From: Brevundimonas sp. UBA7635
GTDB taxonomy: Bacteria; Pseudomonadota; Alphaproteobacteria; Caulobacterales; Caulobacteraceae
Assembly: GCA_002483865.1 (NCBI GenBank)
Contig: DLIT01000070.1
Span: 1 to 5,048, forward strand
Length of the DNA stretch: 5,048 nucleotides
Direction of reading: 5' to 3'
Both the position numbers and the translations under genes were made by a program. Position 1 is the first letter of the stretch; each line of letters opens with the position of its first letter. Below, in pieces: positions 1 to 4,751 of this stretch. The notes beneath the pieces were generated by a model. The model saw nothing but the letters and a program-made list of their open reading frames with translations. It was not told the origin of the DNA and did no database searches.

Positions 1-52
1 TGAAGGCGGCCGCACCGTCGGTGCCGGCGTCGTCTCGAAGATCGTCGAGTAA
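1..52 (+). CDS. tuf: Elongation factor Tu, C-terminal end (partial)
   Basis: The frame starting at base 2 reads EGGRTVGAGVVSKIVE followed by TAA at 50-52. This is the conserved C-terminus of bacterial EF-Tu (domain 3), the GTPase that delivers aminoacyl-tRNA to the ribosome in the cytoplasm. Only the last 16 residues are in the window; the rest lies to the left. In many bacteria tuf is the last gene of the str operon (rpsL-rpsG-fusA-tuf). A strong hairpin terminator 53 bases after the stop agrees with it ending a transcription unit here. Genomes of this group can carry two tuf copies, so this may be one of a pair. The identification is secure despite the short length because the tail motif is so conserved. 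Confidence 0.95.
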   Translation, partial: EGGRTVGAGVVSKIVE

Positions 53-70
53 TCGACCCTTCCGGCCGAC

Positions 71-90
71 CCTGACGGACAACCGTCAGG
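71..90 (+). other. Perfect 8-bp hairpin in the tuf 3' untranslated region
   Basis: CCTGACGG (71-78) pairs perfectly with CCGTCAGG (83-90) around the four-base loop ACAA. No T-run follows, so it is not an intrinsic terminator by itself. It lies 18 bases after the tuf stop and just before the stronger terminator hairpin. A role in protecting the 3' end of tuf mRNA, or as a pausing element, is inference only. Confidence 0.5.
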
Positions 91-103
91 AACGACTGAT
101 CAA

Positions 104-143
104 GATGGCCCCCCGGAGCAATCCGGGGGGCCATTCTGTTTTT
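104..143 (+). terminator. Strong intrinsic terminator after tuf
   Basis: A 12-bp perfect stem (105-116 with 123-134, about two thirds of it G/C) closes a six-base loop AGCAAT and is followed by TCTGTTTTT (135-143). This is a textbook Rho-independent terminator for the plus-strand tuf transcript. Its T-run touches the stop codon of the minus-strand small gene (143-145), so the hairpin also lies directly downstream of that convergent gene. On the minus strand the flanking bases are not T-rich, so termination in that direction would be weaker. Confidence 0.9.
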
Positions 144-307
144 CAGCTGTTGGGTTCGCCGGTGGCCGGGTCCGTTTCTGTTTCGCGGGAGTTACTGCTG
201 CCCTTGGCGCCATCGGGTTCGGTGGCCGGGCGAGGGGGCTTACCCTCCCGGTCCGGCTTCAGGTTGCCGTTCTCGGCAGCATTCTTGTTGGGCCTGTCCT
301 GGTTCAT
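143..307 (-). CDS. Small hydrophilic, probably disordered protein (54 aa), unknown function
   Basis: The minus-strand frame starting at ATG 307-305 encodes 54 residues and ends in TGA at 145-143. The start is chosen because a near-ideal Shine-Dalgarno sequence, AGGAGGT, lies four bases before it (complement of 312-318). The frame stays open upstream to a 91-residue version, but that start at 418 shows no comparable ribosome site. The protein begins MNQDRPNKNAAENGNLKPDR and is rich in Pro, Asn, Asp, Glu, Lys and Ser. It has no Cys, no aromatic residue, no Ile or Val, and a single Leu, so it cannot form a normal hydrophobic core and is very likely intrinsically disordered. PATEP and PATGEP form a short internal repeat. 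It has no signal peptide or membrane segment. It converges on the tuf terminator and is divergent from the acyltransferase operon. I do not recognise the family. The ribosome site is the main evidence that it is real. Confidence 0.65.
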   Translation of the reverse strand: MNQDRPNKNAAENGNLKPDREGKPPRPATEPDGAKGSSNSRETETDPATGEPNS

Positions 308-456
308 TGTTACCTCCTGTCTCAAGCCCAACGCGGCGGGGCTGGACAGGTGCCGTAAGGCCTCGTTCACCACGTCCATAAACCCCGCTGCAATCGAAAC
401 ATGCCACGGATATTGCAAAGGGTCCGGCAGCGGCTGCGGGACCTGGAGGAGTATCG
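308..456. other. Divergent intergenic region between the small minus-strand gene and the acyltransferase operon
   Basis: These 149 bases must hold the promoters for both divergent units. The ribosome sites are clear: AGGAGGT on the minus strand (318-312) and TGGAGGAG on the plus strand (444-451, five bases before ATG 457). I looked for TTGAC-type -35 and TATAAT or GCTANA-type -10 pairs on both strands and found none convincing. Transcription may use an alternative sigma factor or poorly conserved elements. Confidence 0.5.
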
Positions 457-1587
457 ATGTCCCCCCCGCTGACGGTCAAACTGCGTGCCATCGACAGTCT
501 GAAGCCGCTGGAACAGGCGCAATGGAATGCCTGGGCAGAGCAGGATCCGGACATGGGCAGCCCTTTCCTGCGCGTCGAATTTGCGCTGCTGGCGGGGCCG
601 GTGTGTCCGGGGGCAGGACTGGCGGTCTTTCATCGCGGCACCGAGGTGGTAGGCTATCTGCCCTTCCAGAAGCGCGGCGGCACCCTGCAGCCGCTTGGCG
701 CACCCATGAACGACTATCACGGGATCATTGGCCCCAGGGGGCAACGCCCATCCCTTGAGGAGGCGGCTCGGTGTCTGGGTATGCCCTGTGTGGGGGTGAC
801 GGCCTGGGTGGGCGAGTCCGAGGGCCTTTGCGCCCTGCCCAGCTATCGCGCAGTCGTCCCGACCGGCCAGACCTATGACGAATGGTATGCCGGTCGTCGC
901 CACGCCTTCGGCAAATATTTCAAGGACAAGGAGCGCGCGCGGCGCAGCCTGGAGGCCGAGTTCGGTCCGCTGGAGGTCGAGGTCGATCTGCGCGATCCCG
1001 GCCTGCTTGACCAACTGTTGGCGCTGAAGAGTGCGCAGTATGCCCGCAGCGGCCTGCATGACATCTTTGCCTGCGGCTGGACGGTTGATCTGCTCAAGGC
1101 CCTGTTGGCGTCACCCTATCCGGATTTCGGTGCCCGGTTGTGCGTGCTTCGGGCCGGGGGGAGGATATGTGCCCTGGAATATTCTCTGGCTGGCGGGACC
1201 TTCTACCATTTCTGGTTCCCGGCCTATTACGCGGACACCGGCCGCTGTTCGCCCGGCATCCTGCTGAGCATGGAGACGATCCGGCTGATGTCGCAGCAGG
1301 GCTTCACCGACTTTGACTATGGTTGCGGTTCGGACGGTTACAAGCGCTACTTTTGCGACACCAGCCAGGTCGTGCACGAGGGACGAGTTCGCCAGCCACG
1401 AGCCCAGGCTGCCGCCAGGCTGGGCACCAATGCGCTGGCTCGCGTGGCCGGTCGCCAGCGCGGGCAGGGGTTGGCCGACCGGATCCGGCGCCGCTGGAAT
1501 GTTATCGAGGCCTGCGAGGTTACCCTGTCGGGTCGCCTCAGCGGTATTGCGGCTGCGAGCCGTTCAGCGATGAACCGGCGCAGCTGA
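457..1587 (+). CDS. GNAT-fold acyltransferase of the FemAB/BioF2-like (CelD, HfsK) type
   Basis: A 376-residue protein with the Acetyltransf_6 (BioF2-like) pattern. After a divergent N-terminal half, residues about 140-300 form the recognisable GNAT-like domain. It contains YDEW near 140, the RRHAFGKYFKDKERARR helix, a beta segment ending AGGRICALEY (about 233-242), the YHFWFPAYYAD strand, and the signature SPGILLSMETIRLMSQQGF (265-283) then DFDYGCGSDGYKRYF (285-299). The basic C-terminal tail (about 310-376) is not conserved in the general family. There is no signal peptide, so it is probably cytoplasmic or at the inner membrane face. Relatives transfer acyl groups or amino acids onto cell-wall or exopolysaccharide precursors; in Caulobacter, HfsK of this family is needed for holdfast integrity. 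The exact substrate cannot be read from sequence, so no symbol is given. A strong TGGAGGAG lies five bases before the start. It is followed 15 bases later by the cupin-like gene and probably co-transcribed with it. Confidence 0.85.
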   Translation: MSPPLTVKLRAIDSLKPLEQAQWNAWAEQDPDMGSPFLRVEFALLAGPVCPGAGLAVFHRGTEVVGYLPFQKRGGTLQPLGAPMNDYHGIIGPRGQRPSLEEAARCLGMPCVGVTAWVGESEGLCALPSYRAVVPTGQTYDEWYAGRRHAFGKYFKDKERARRSLEAEFGPLEVEVDLRDPGLLDQLLALKSAQYARSGLHDIFACGWTVDLLKALLASPYPDFGARLCVLRAGGRICALEYSLAGGTFYHFWFPAYYADTGRCSPGILLSMETIRLMSQQGFTDFDYGCGSDGYKRYFCDTSQVVHEGRVRQPRAQAAARLGTNALARVAGRQRGQGLADRIRRRWNVIEACEVTLSGRLSGIAAASRSAMNRRS

Positions 1588-1602
1588 GCCAAGGACCAGA
1601 TC

Positions 1603-2499
1603 ATGTCAGACACCCGCTATCAGGGCCCGATCCAGCAGCCCGCGGTTTATCCGCATAGCCTGGTCGAGCAGGGCTTTGCCGATGACGCTGCGCTCGCGGA
1701 CCTACTTGACCGCTATCCGGCGACGCTGATCGACATCAACCTGTACGATTATGACGATGAGGGTCAGCACAGCCTGCGTACCGGTACGCGGGGGCGTCAG
1801 AGCGGGGCGGCCCTGCTTGAGGCGATCCAGGCCGGACGGCTGTGGGTCAATCTGCGCGGCATCGAGTCTGCCTGGCCCGAGCTATGGGCCGCGGCCAGCC
1901 GGGAATATCAGGCTATCGAGGCTAGCCTCCCGGGGTTGAAGGCCGTCAAGCGGGCCGGGCAACTGATCCTTTCCTCGCCTCAGGCGCGGGTGCCCTATCA
2001 TTTCGACGCTGCCGGGGTGGTCCTTTTCCATATGCGCGGACGCAAGCGCGTCTTTGTCTTTCCGGGCGATGAAGCGCATCTGCCCGAGCGGCATATGGAG
2101 TTGGTCGTGGCCCGGCAGACGACCGAGGAGGTCCCATATCGGATGTCCTTTGAAGCTGAAGCTCGGATCGTTGATCTGGAGCCGGGACAAGCCCTAACCT
2201 GGCCACTGTATGCGCCGCACCGGGTGGAAAACCTGGACCGCTTCTGTGTCTCCCTGTCGATGGACTTCCAGACCTGGCCTACGCGTTGGCGTAACGGAGC
2301 CTTGTTCACCAATGCGGTCCTGCGTAGTCGCGGACGGACGCCCCGCCACACCGACACCATGGGCACGGCTGGTTTGATGGCGCGATGGGTGGTGGCGCTG
2401 GCCCTGCGAAGGGCGGGTCTGCTCAGAAGCCGGATCGCCGATCTGCCACGTGACTTCGTGCCGGAAGCAGGCCTTGCCGATGGCGCGCGCCCTCTCTAG
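1603..2499 (+). CDS. Cupin-like/JmjC-type protein, putative Fe(II)/2-oxoglutarate oxygenase
   Basis: A 298-residue protein whose centre resembles the cupin-like (cupin_8/JmjC, aspartyl-hydroxylase-type) fold. The key segment PYHFDAAGVVLFHMRGRKRV (131-150) supplies HxD (H133, D135), and YAPHRVENLD (203-212) supplies the distal His (H206). Together these would be the 2-His-1-carboxylate facial triad for Fe(II). The basic RGRKRVFVFP segment is typical of this fold, and a Lys or Arg there could contact 2-oxoglutarate. Characterised relatives hydroxylate amino-acid side chains, but many bacterial members have no known substrate. There is no signal peptide, so it is likely cytoplasmic. The C-terminal 70 residues, with a moderately hydrophobic arginine-flanked helix (about 255-275), are not obviously part of the core. 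AAGGA (1591-1595) lies seven bases before ATG 1603. The 15-base gap after the acyltransferase stop argues for one operon and possibly one pathway. The fold is fairly sure; the activity is inferred. Confidence 0.8.
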   Translation: MSDTRYQGPIQQPAVYPHSLVEQGFADDAALADLLDRYPATLIDINLYDYDDEGQHSLRTGTRGRQSGAALLEAIQAGRLWVNLRGIESAWPELWAAASREYQAIEASLPGLKAVKRAGQLILSSPQARVPYHFDAAGVVLFHMRGRKRVFVFPGDEAHLPERHMELVVARQTTEEVPYRMSFEAEARIVDLEPGQALTWPLYAPHRVENLDRFCVSLSMDFQTWPTRWRNGALFTNAVLRSRGRTPRHTDTMGTAGLMARWVVALALRRAGLLRSRIADLPRDFVPEAGLADGARPL

Positions 2500-2520
2500 G
2501 CCCGGCCGACGGGTTTTCTT
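2500..2520 (+). terminator. Weak possible intrinsic terminator after the cupin-like gene
   Basis: CCCG (2501-2504) pairs with CGGG (2510-2513) around GCCGA, extendable by a G:U pair (2500 with 2514), and is followed by TTTTCTT (2514-2520). It begins at the base after the TAG stop. The stem is short, so termination may be partial and some transcript may continue into the DUF2807 gene. Confidence 0.4.
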
Positions 2521-2547
2521 ACAACGGCGTCATGACATGGAATTAAA
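2519..2547 (+). promoter_or_regulatory. Weak candidate promoter for the DUF2807 gene
   Basis: TTACAA (2519-2524) and ATTAAA (2542-2547) are separated by 17 bases, the usual sigma-70 spacing, within the 104-base gap before ATG 2604. Both hexamers fit the consensus only partly. The AT-rich GGAATTAAACTG stretch stands out in a GC-rich background. No clear GGAAC-N16/17-CGTT (EcfG general stress) promoter is present. Confidence 0.25.
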
Positions 2548-2603
2548 CTGACTTTCGCCAGGGCCAGGCGCACCGTCTTCTCAACACAAGAGGAGACCAG
2601 ACC

Positions 2604-3497
2604 ATGAAAGCCCATTTCATCGCCGCTGCTTCTGTTTCTGCCCTGATGGGCCTTGCTCTGGCTCAGAGCGCGGCGGCACAGTCGGTAGAGGTCAAGCACG
2701 CGGTAGCCCGGGTCGTGGTCATTCCTGAGGACCGTCGCGACATTGGCGTCGAGATCGTGCCGGGTCGGGCGGATCTGCCCGCCCTTCAGGTGATGCGCCG
2801 GGGCAATGATGTCGAGATCGATGGTGGGCTGGCCAATCGTAGGCTGGGGCCGGGTCGGGTAAGCGTCATAAATCGCTGTGAAGCGGGCGATCCCGAAGCC
2901 CGTCAGCCGGGGCAGGGCGCGCGTGTCCGCGTCCGCGACGTGGGCGAGGTGGCGCTGGAGGACGCACCCATGGTGGTTCTGCGCACCCCACGTGATGTGG
3001 ATGTCGACACGGGCTCGGCCGTCTATGGAGCCGTGGGCCCGGGCGCACGCTCGCTGGAGCTGCATTCGGGCGGGTGTGGCCAATGGACGGTGGCCAACGT
3101 CAGCGGCCCGGCCAACATTTCCGTTGGCGGCTCGGGTAGGGTGCGGATGGGCGAGGTCCAGCAACTCACCGCCTCTATCGGTGGCTCGGGCACGGTGACG
3201 GCGCGGGTGGCCCATGGGGTCAAGGCCAGCATCGGCGGCTCTGGAGATGTCCGTGTGGGCCGTGTCGAGGGACCCATCGAGATCCGCATAGGCGGCTCAG
3301 GCGATGTGCGCCTTGATGCTGGCCGCAGTAACCAGGTCGATGTCTCTATTGCGGGCTCGGGCAATGTCCATTTCGATGGCATCGCTGATCGCGTCGCGGT
3401 GGCCACGGTCGGTTCAGGCGACGTCTATATCCGCGAAGTAACCGGTCCGGTCAGTCGCTCGACGGTCGGTTCGGGCAAGCTTCGCATCGGCGATTAG
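2604..3497 (+). CDS. Secreted DUF2807 (GIN-domain) beta-solenoid protein
   Basis: A 297-residue protein with a clear Sec signal peptide: MKA, a hydrophobic core (about 5-20), then AQSAAAQS with probable cleavage after A25. The mature part is exported to the periplasm or outer membrane surface. From about residue 120 onward it shows short beta-strands with a GSG turn every 18-20 residues (176, 194, 212, 231, 251, 271, 290), as in VGGSGRV, IGGSGDV and VGSGDVY. This is the pattern of DUF2807/head-GIN proteins, which form a right-handed beta-helix and are often annotated as putative auto-transporter adhesins without proof of function. Two cysteines (C92 and C158) may form a disulfide in the periplasm. 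The length matches the family's usual 200-300 residues. AGGAG (2591-2595) lies eight bases before the ATG. It is on the same strand as the acyltransferase/cupin-like operon but 104 bases away and may have its own promoter. The family call is firm; the role is unknown. Confidence 0.88.
   Translation: MKAHFIAAASVSALMGLALAQSAAAQSVEVKHAVARVVVIPEDRRDIGVEIVPGRADLPALQVMRRGNDVEIDGGLANRRLGPGRVSVINRCEAGDPEARQPGQGARVRVRDVGEVALEDAPMVVLRTPRDVDVDTGSAVYGAVGPGARSLELHSGGCGQWTVANVSGPANISVGGSGRVRMGEVQQLTASIGGSGTVTARVAHGVKASIGGSGDVRVGRVEGPIEIRIGGSGDVRLDAGRSNQVDVSIAGSGNVHFDGIADRVAVATVGSGDVYIREVTGPVSRSTVGSGKLRIGD
3120..3491 (+). repeat. Degenerate tandem coding repeat: seven GSG beta-solenoid turns
   Basis: Seven in-frame units of about 54-60 bases each encode a strand-GSG-strand turn. 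The core is written variously as GGCTCGGGT, GGCTCTGGA, GGCTCAGGC or GGTTCGGGC, so the protein repeat is conserved while the DNA has diverged. This suggests an old duplication held by structural selection rather than recent slippage. It sits inside the DUF2807 gene. Confidence 0.75.
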
Positions 3498-3518
3498 GCG
3501 GGCCGCAAGCAGGTATGA

Positions 3519-3550
3519 AAAACCCCGGTGGATTGCTCCACCGGGGTTTT
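3519..3550. terminator. Bidirectional intrinsic terminator between convergent genes
   Basis: A perfect 14-bp stem (3519-3532 with 3537-3550) closes the four-base loop TTGC. The A-run on its left (3518-3522) and T-run on its right (3547-3550) are both part of the structure, so either strand's transcript ends in a G/C stem followed by U residues. It lies 22 bases after the DUF2807 stop and 32 bases after the stop of the minus-strand outer membrane gene, so it serves both. Confidence 0.93.
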
Positions 3551-3581
3551 CTGCCTTCAGCAGTGATCCTTGACGATCAGA

Positions 3582-4307
3582 TTAGAAGACCAGGCCAGCC
3601 AGGGTACGGCCCAGGTTTGCACCGGCGCGGTCCAGCGACTGCAGGGTGCCACCGAAGTTGTAGCGAGCGCCGACCATGAGGACGTCGGCGTCCAGGCCTT
3701 CGATGTCCACGTGCTGGTAGTTGCCGTAGACGCTGAACGGGCTGTTGGCGAACTGGTACTCAGCGCCAGCACCGTAGGCCCAACCGTCAGCATCGCCCAG
3801 GGCGGTGTCGATGTTGCCATAGACAACGCCAGCGTTAAGGCGCAGCGACGGGTTCACGTAGTAGGCAGCGTCAGCGCCGTAGGTCCAGACGTCAGCACCG
3901 TCCATGTCGGTGTAGGCAGCAACGCCCGTCAGGGTCGTGGCGGCATAGTACTTCTGAACTTCAGCACCAGCCGTGAAGTAGTCTTCGCCGCCGATGTCGG
4001 TGATGCCGACGAAGGCACCCGCGCGGATGTCGTTGGCGAATTCGCGGGTCAGGTGAGCAGCCACGGCACCCGTCGTGTCGTCGCCGAAGTCGGTGTCGGT
4101 GTAGGTCACGTTACCGGCGGCGGTAACGGTCCACTTCGGGGCAACCTCGAAAGCGGCCACGCCGTCCAGGCGAGCGGCGTCCACGTCGGTGCCTTCGATG
4201 TCGGCATAGCCGTACGAGATGCCAGCCGAGCCGACAACTTCCTGGGCCAGAGCCGGAGCAGCCATCAGAGTCGCGGCGGCGACGGATGCGAGGAAGACGG
4301 TTTTCAT
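3582..4307 (-). CDS. Small outer membrane beta-barrel (porin-like) protein
   Basis: A 241-residue protein starting at ATG 4307-4305 and ending TAA at 3584-3582. The signal peptide MKTVFLASVAAATLMAAPALAQ is classic, with probable cleavage ALA|QE after residue 21. The mature part consists of alternating polar/apolar strands with aromatic girdle residues and many Asp/Gly/Thr loops (SYGYADIEG, AAFEVAPKWTVTAAG, AGAEYQFAN, FSVYGNYQHV, VGARYNFGG), and it ends in Phe (LAGLVF), the usual C-terminal signal for BAM-mediated insertion. Length suggests 8-12 strands. Mature sequence is strongly acidic. It probably acts as a porin or structural barrel in the outer membrane; the solute is unknown. AAAAGGA (complement of 4317-4323) lies nine bases upstream. 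The gene is convergent with DUF2807 and shares its terminator. Restricted codon choice suggests high expression. A long opposite-strand open frame across it is a by-product of this codon bias. Confidence 0.88.
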   Translation of the reverse strand: MKTVFLASVAAATLMAAPALAQEVVGSAGISYGYADIEGTDVDAARLDGVAAFEVAPKWTVTAAGNVTYTDTDFGDDTTGAVAAHLTREFANDIRAGAFVGITDIGGEDYFTAGAEVQKYYAATTLTGVAAYTDMDGADVWTYGADAAYYVNPSLRLNAGVVYGNIDTALGDADGWAYGAGAEYQFANSPFSVYGNYQHVDIEGLDADVLMVGARYNFGGTLQSLDRAGANLGRTLAGLVF

Positions 4308-4508
4308 TCTTACTTATCCTTTTCAGAGTGTCGCAACGACCGGGTCACTGCAACGCTGGAAGAGATAGTCACGAAACCGCAGAAAGCCCGTAGCGAAAAT
4401 GTTATGTTTCGTCCTGACGCGGCTGATGTTGCCCCAAAGTGACGCATTCAGGCATGATTGTGTCGCTACACGGTGCGGTTTTGAGGCGGTATCGCTTTTC
4501 GCCCATCG

Positions 4509-4547
4509 AGCAGCCCTTGTGTGGCCTCAGGTTTTAAGGGCTGTTAA
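4509..4547. promoter_or_regulatory. Stem-loop overlapping an AT island and a CtrA-like TTAA pair
   Basis: CAGCCCTT (4511-4518) pairs perfectly with AAGGGCTG (4536-4543) across a 17-base loop, extendable by G:U and A:U pairs (4510/4544, 4509/4545). The right arm is flanked by TTAA on both sides (4534-4537 and 4544-4547), spaced six bases apart. The CtrA consensus of Caulobacterales is TTAA-N7-TTAA, so the spacing is one base short. Either reading, RNA hairpin or protein-binding site, is possible. Confidence 0.3.
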
Positions 4548-4590
4548 TATATATCGTCGCCCCGGCGCGGCGTGTCCAAGCAGTCTATCG

Positions 4591-4615
4591 GGCCCCATCA
4601 CATATTCCTGGGGCT
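4591..4615. repeat. Short inverted repeat in the barrel-rpsJ intergenic region
   Basis: GCCCCA (4592-4597) and TGGGGC (4609-4614) form a perfect six-base inverted repeat around an 11-base A/T-rich centre, with a possible extra G:U pair. No T-run follows. An 11-base centre gives about 17 bases between arm midpoints, which would suit a dimeric DNA-binding protein as well as an RNA hairpin. Function unknown. Confidence 0.35.
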
Positions 4616-4683
4616 GTGGATGACGGATTTTCCTGTCGGGGTCGCGATGCCCGGCTGGCGTTCTATGGCCTTGGTGCAACACC

Positions 4684-4713
4684 CCTTAAACCCCCATTCC
4701 ACGGCGGTTTAGG
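4684..4713. promoter_or_regulatory. Inverted repeat just upstream of the rpsJ promoter
   Basis: TAAACC (4687-4692) and GGTTTA (4706-4711) form a perfect inverted repeat, extended by CC (4684-4685) with GG (4712-4713) past a one-base bulge. The right arm ends three bases before the -35 hexamer at 4717. That position suits an activator or repressor operator, though a terminator-like hairpin shielding rpsJ from upstream transcription is also possible. No T-run follows. Confidence 0.35.
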
Positions 4714-4716
4714 CGC

Positions 4717-4745
4717 TTGACCAAAAAGGAATCGACAGGCATAAG
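4717..4745 (+). promoter_or_regulatory. Sigma-70-type promoter of the rpsJ (S10) operon
   Basis: TTGACC (4717-4722) is a near-consensus -35. After exactly 17 bases comes CATAAG (4740-4745), a fair -10. Transcription would begin near 4752, giving a 5' leader of about 220 nt before rpsJ. The spacer contains GAATC (4729-4733), a GANTC site of the type methylated by CcrM in Caulobacterales; it is the only GANTC I find between 4308 and 4974. This is the best promoter match in the window. Confidence 0.65.
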
Positions 4746-4751
4746 CAGCCC

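Noticed and set aside
143..418. 91-codon longer version of the small minus-strand gene
   Set aside because: The upstream ATG lacks a ribosome site, while the internal ATG at 307 has AGGAGGT at good spacing. The extra 37 residues differ in composition from the rest.
21..758. 245-codon plus-strand open frame overlapping the tuf end, the terminator and the acyltransferase start
   Set aside because: It runs through tuf in another frame, through the terminator hairpin, and antisense to the small gene. It is Arg/Gly/Ser-rich in the way of GC-rich shadow frames.
367..1059. 230-codon minus-strand open frame under the acyltransferase
   Set aside because: The plus-strand frame has a clear domain signature and ribosome site. 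The minus-strand translation shows neither.
2496..3215. 239-codon minus-strand open frame under the DUF2807 gene
   Set aside because: His/Arg/Pro-rich translation antisense to a gene with a signal peptide and repeats; no ribosome site.
3120..3491. Repeated GGCTCGGGC-like units as a CRISPR or non-coding tandem array
   Set aside because: The units are in frame, diverged at the DNA level and encode regular GSG turns of the DUF2807 protein; they are coding repeats.
3570..4442. 290-codon plus-strand open frame across the outer membrane barrel gene
   Set aside because: It is the reverse of a signal-peptide-bearing barrel gene with codon bias. The translation is Val/Gly/Ser-rich without domain character, and the start has no ribosome site.
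4399..4623. 74-codon plus-strand open frame in the intergenic region
   Set aside because: No ribosome site, no recognisable protein features, and it spans the AT island and inverted repeats.
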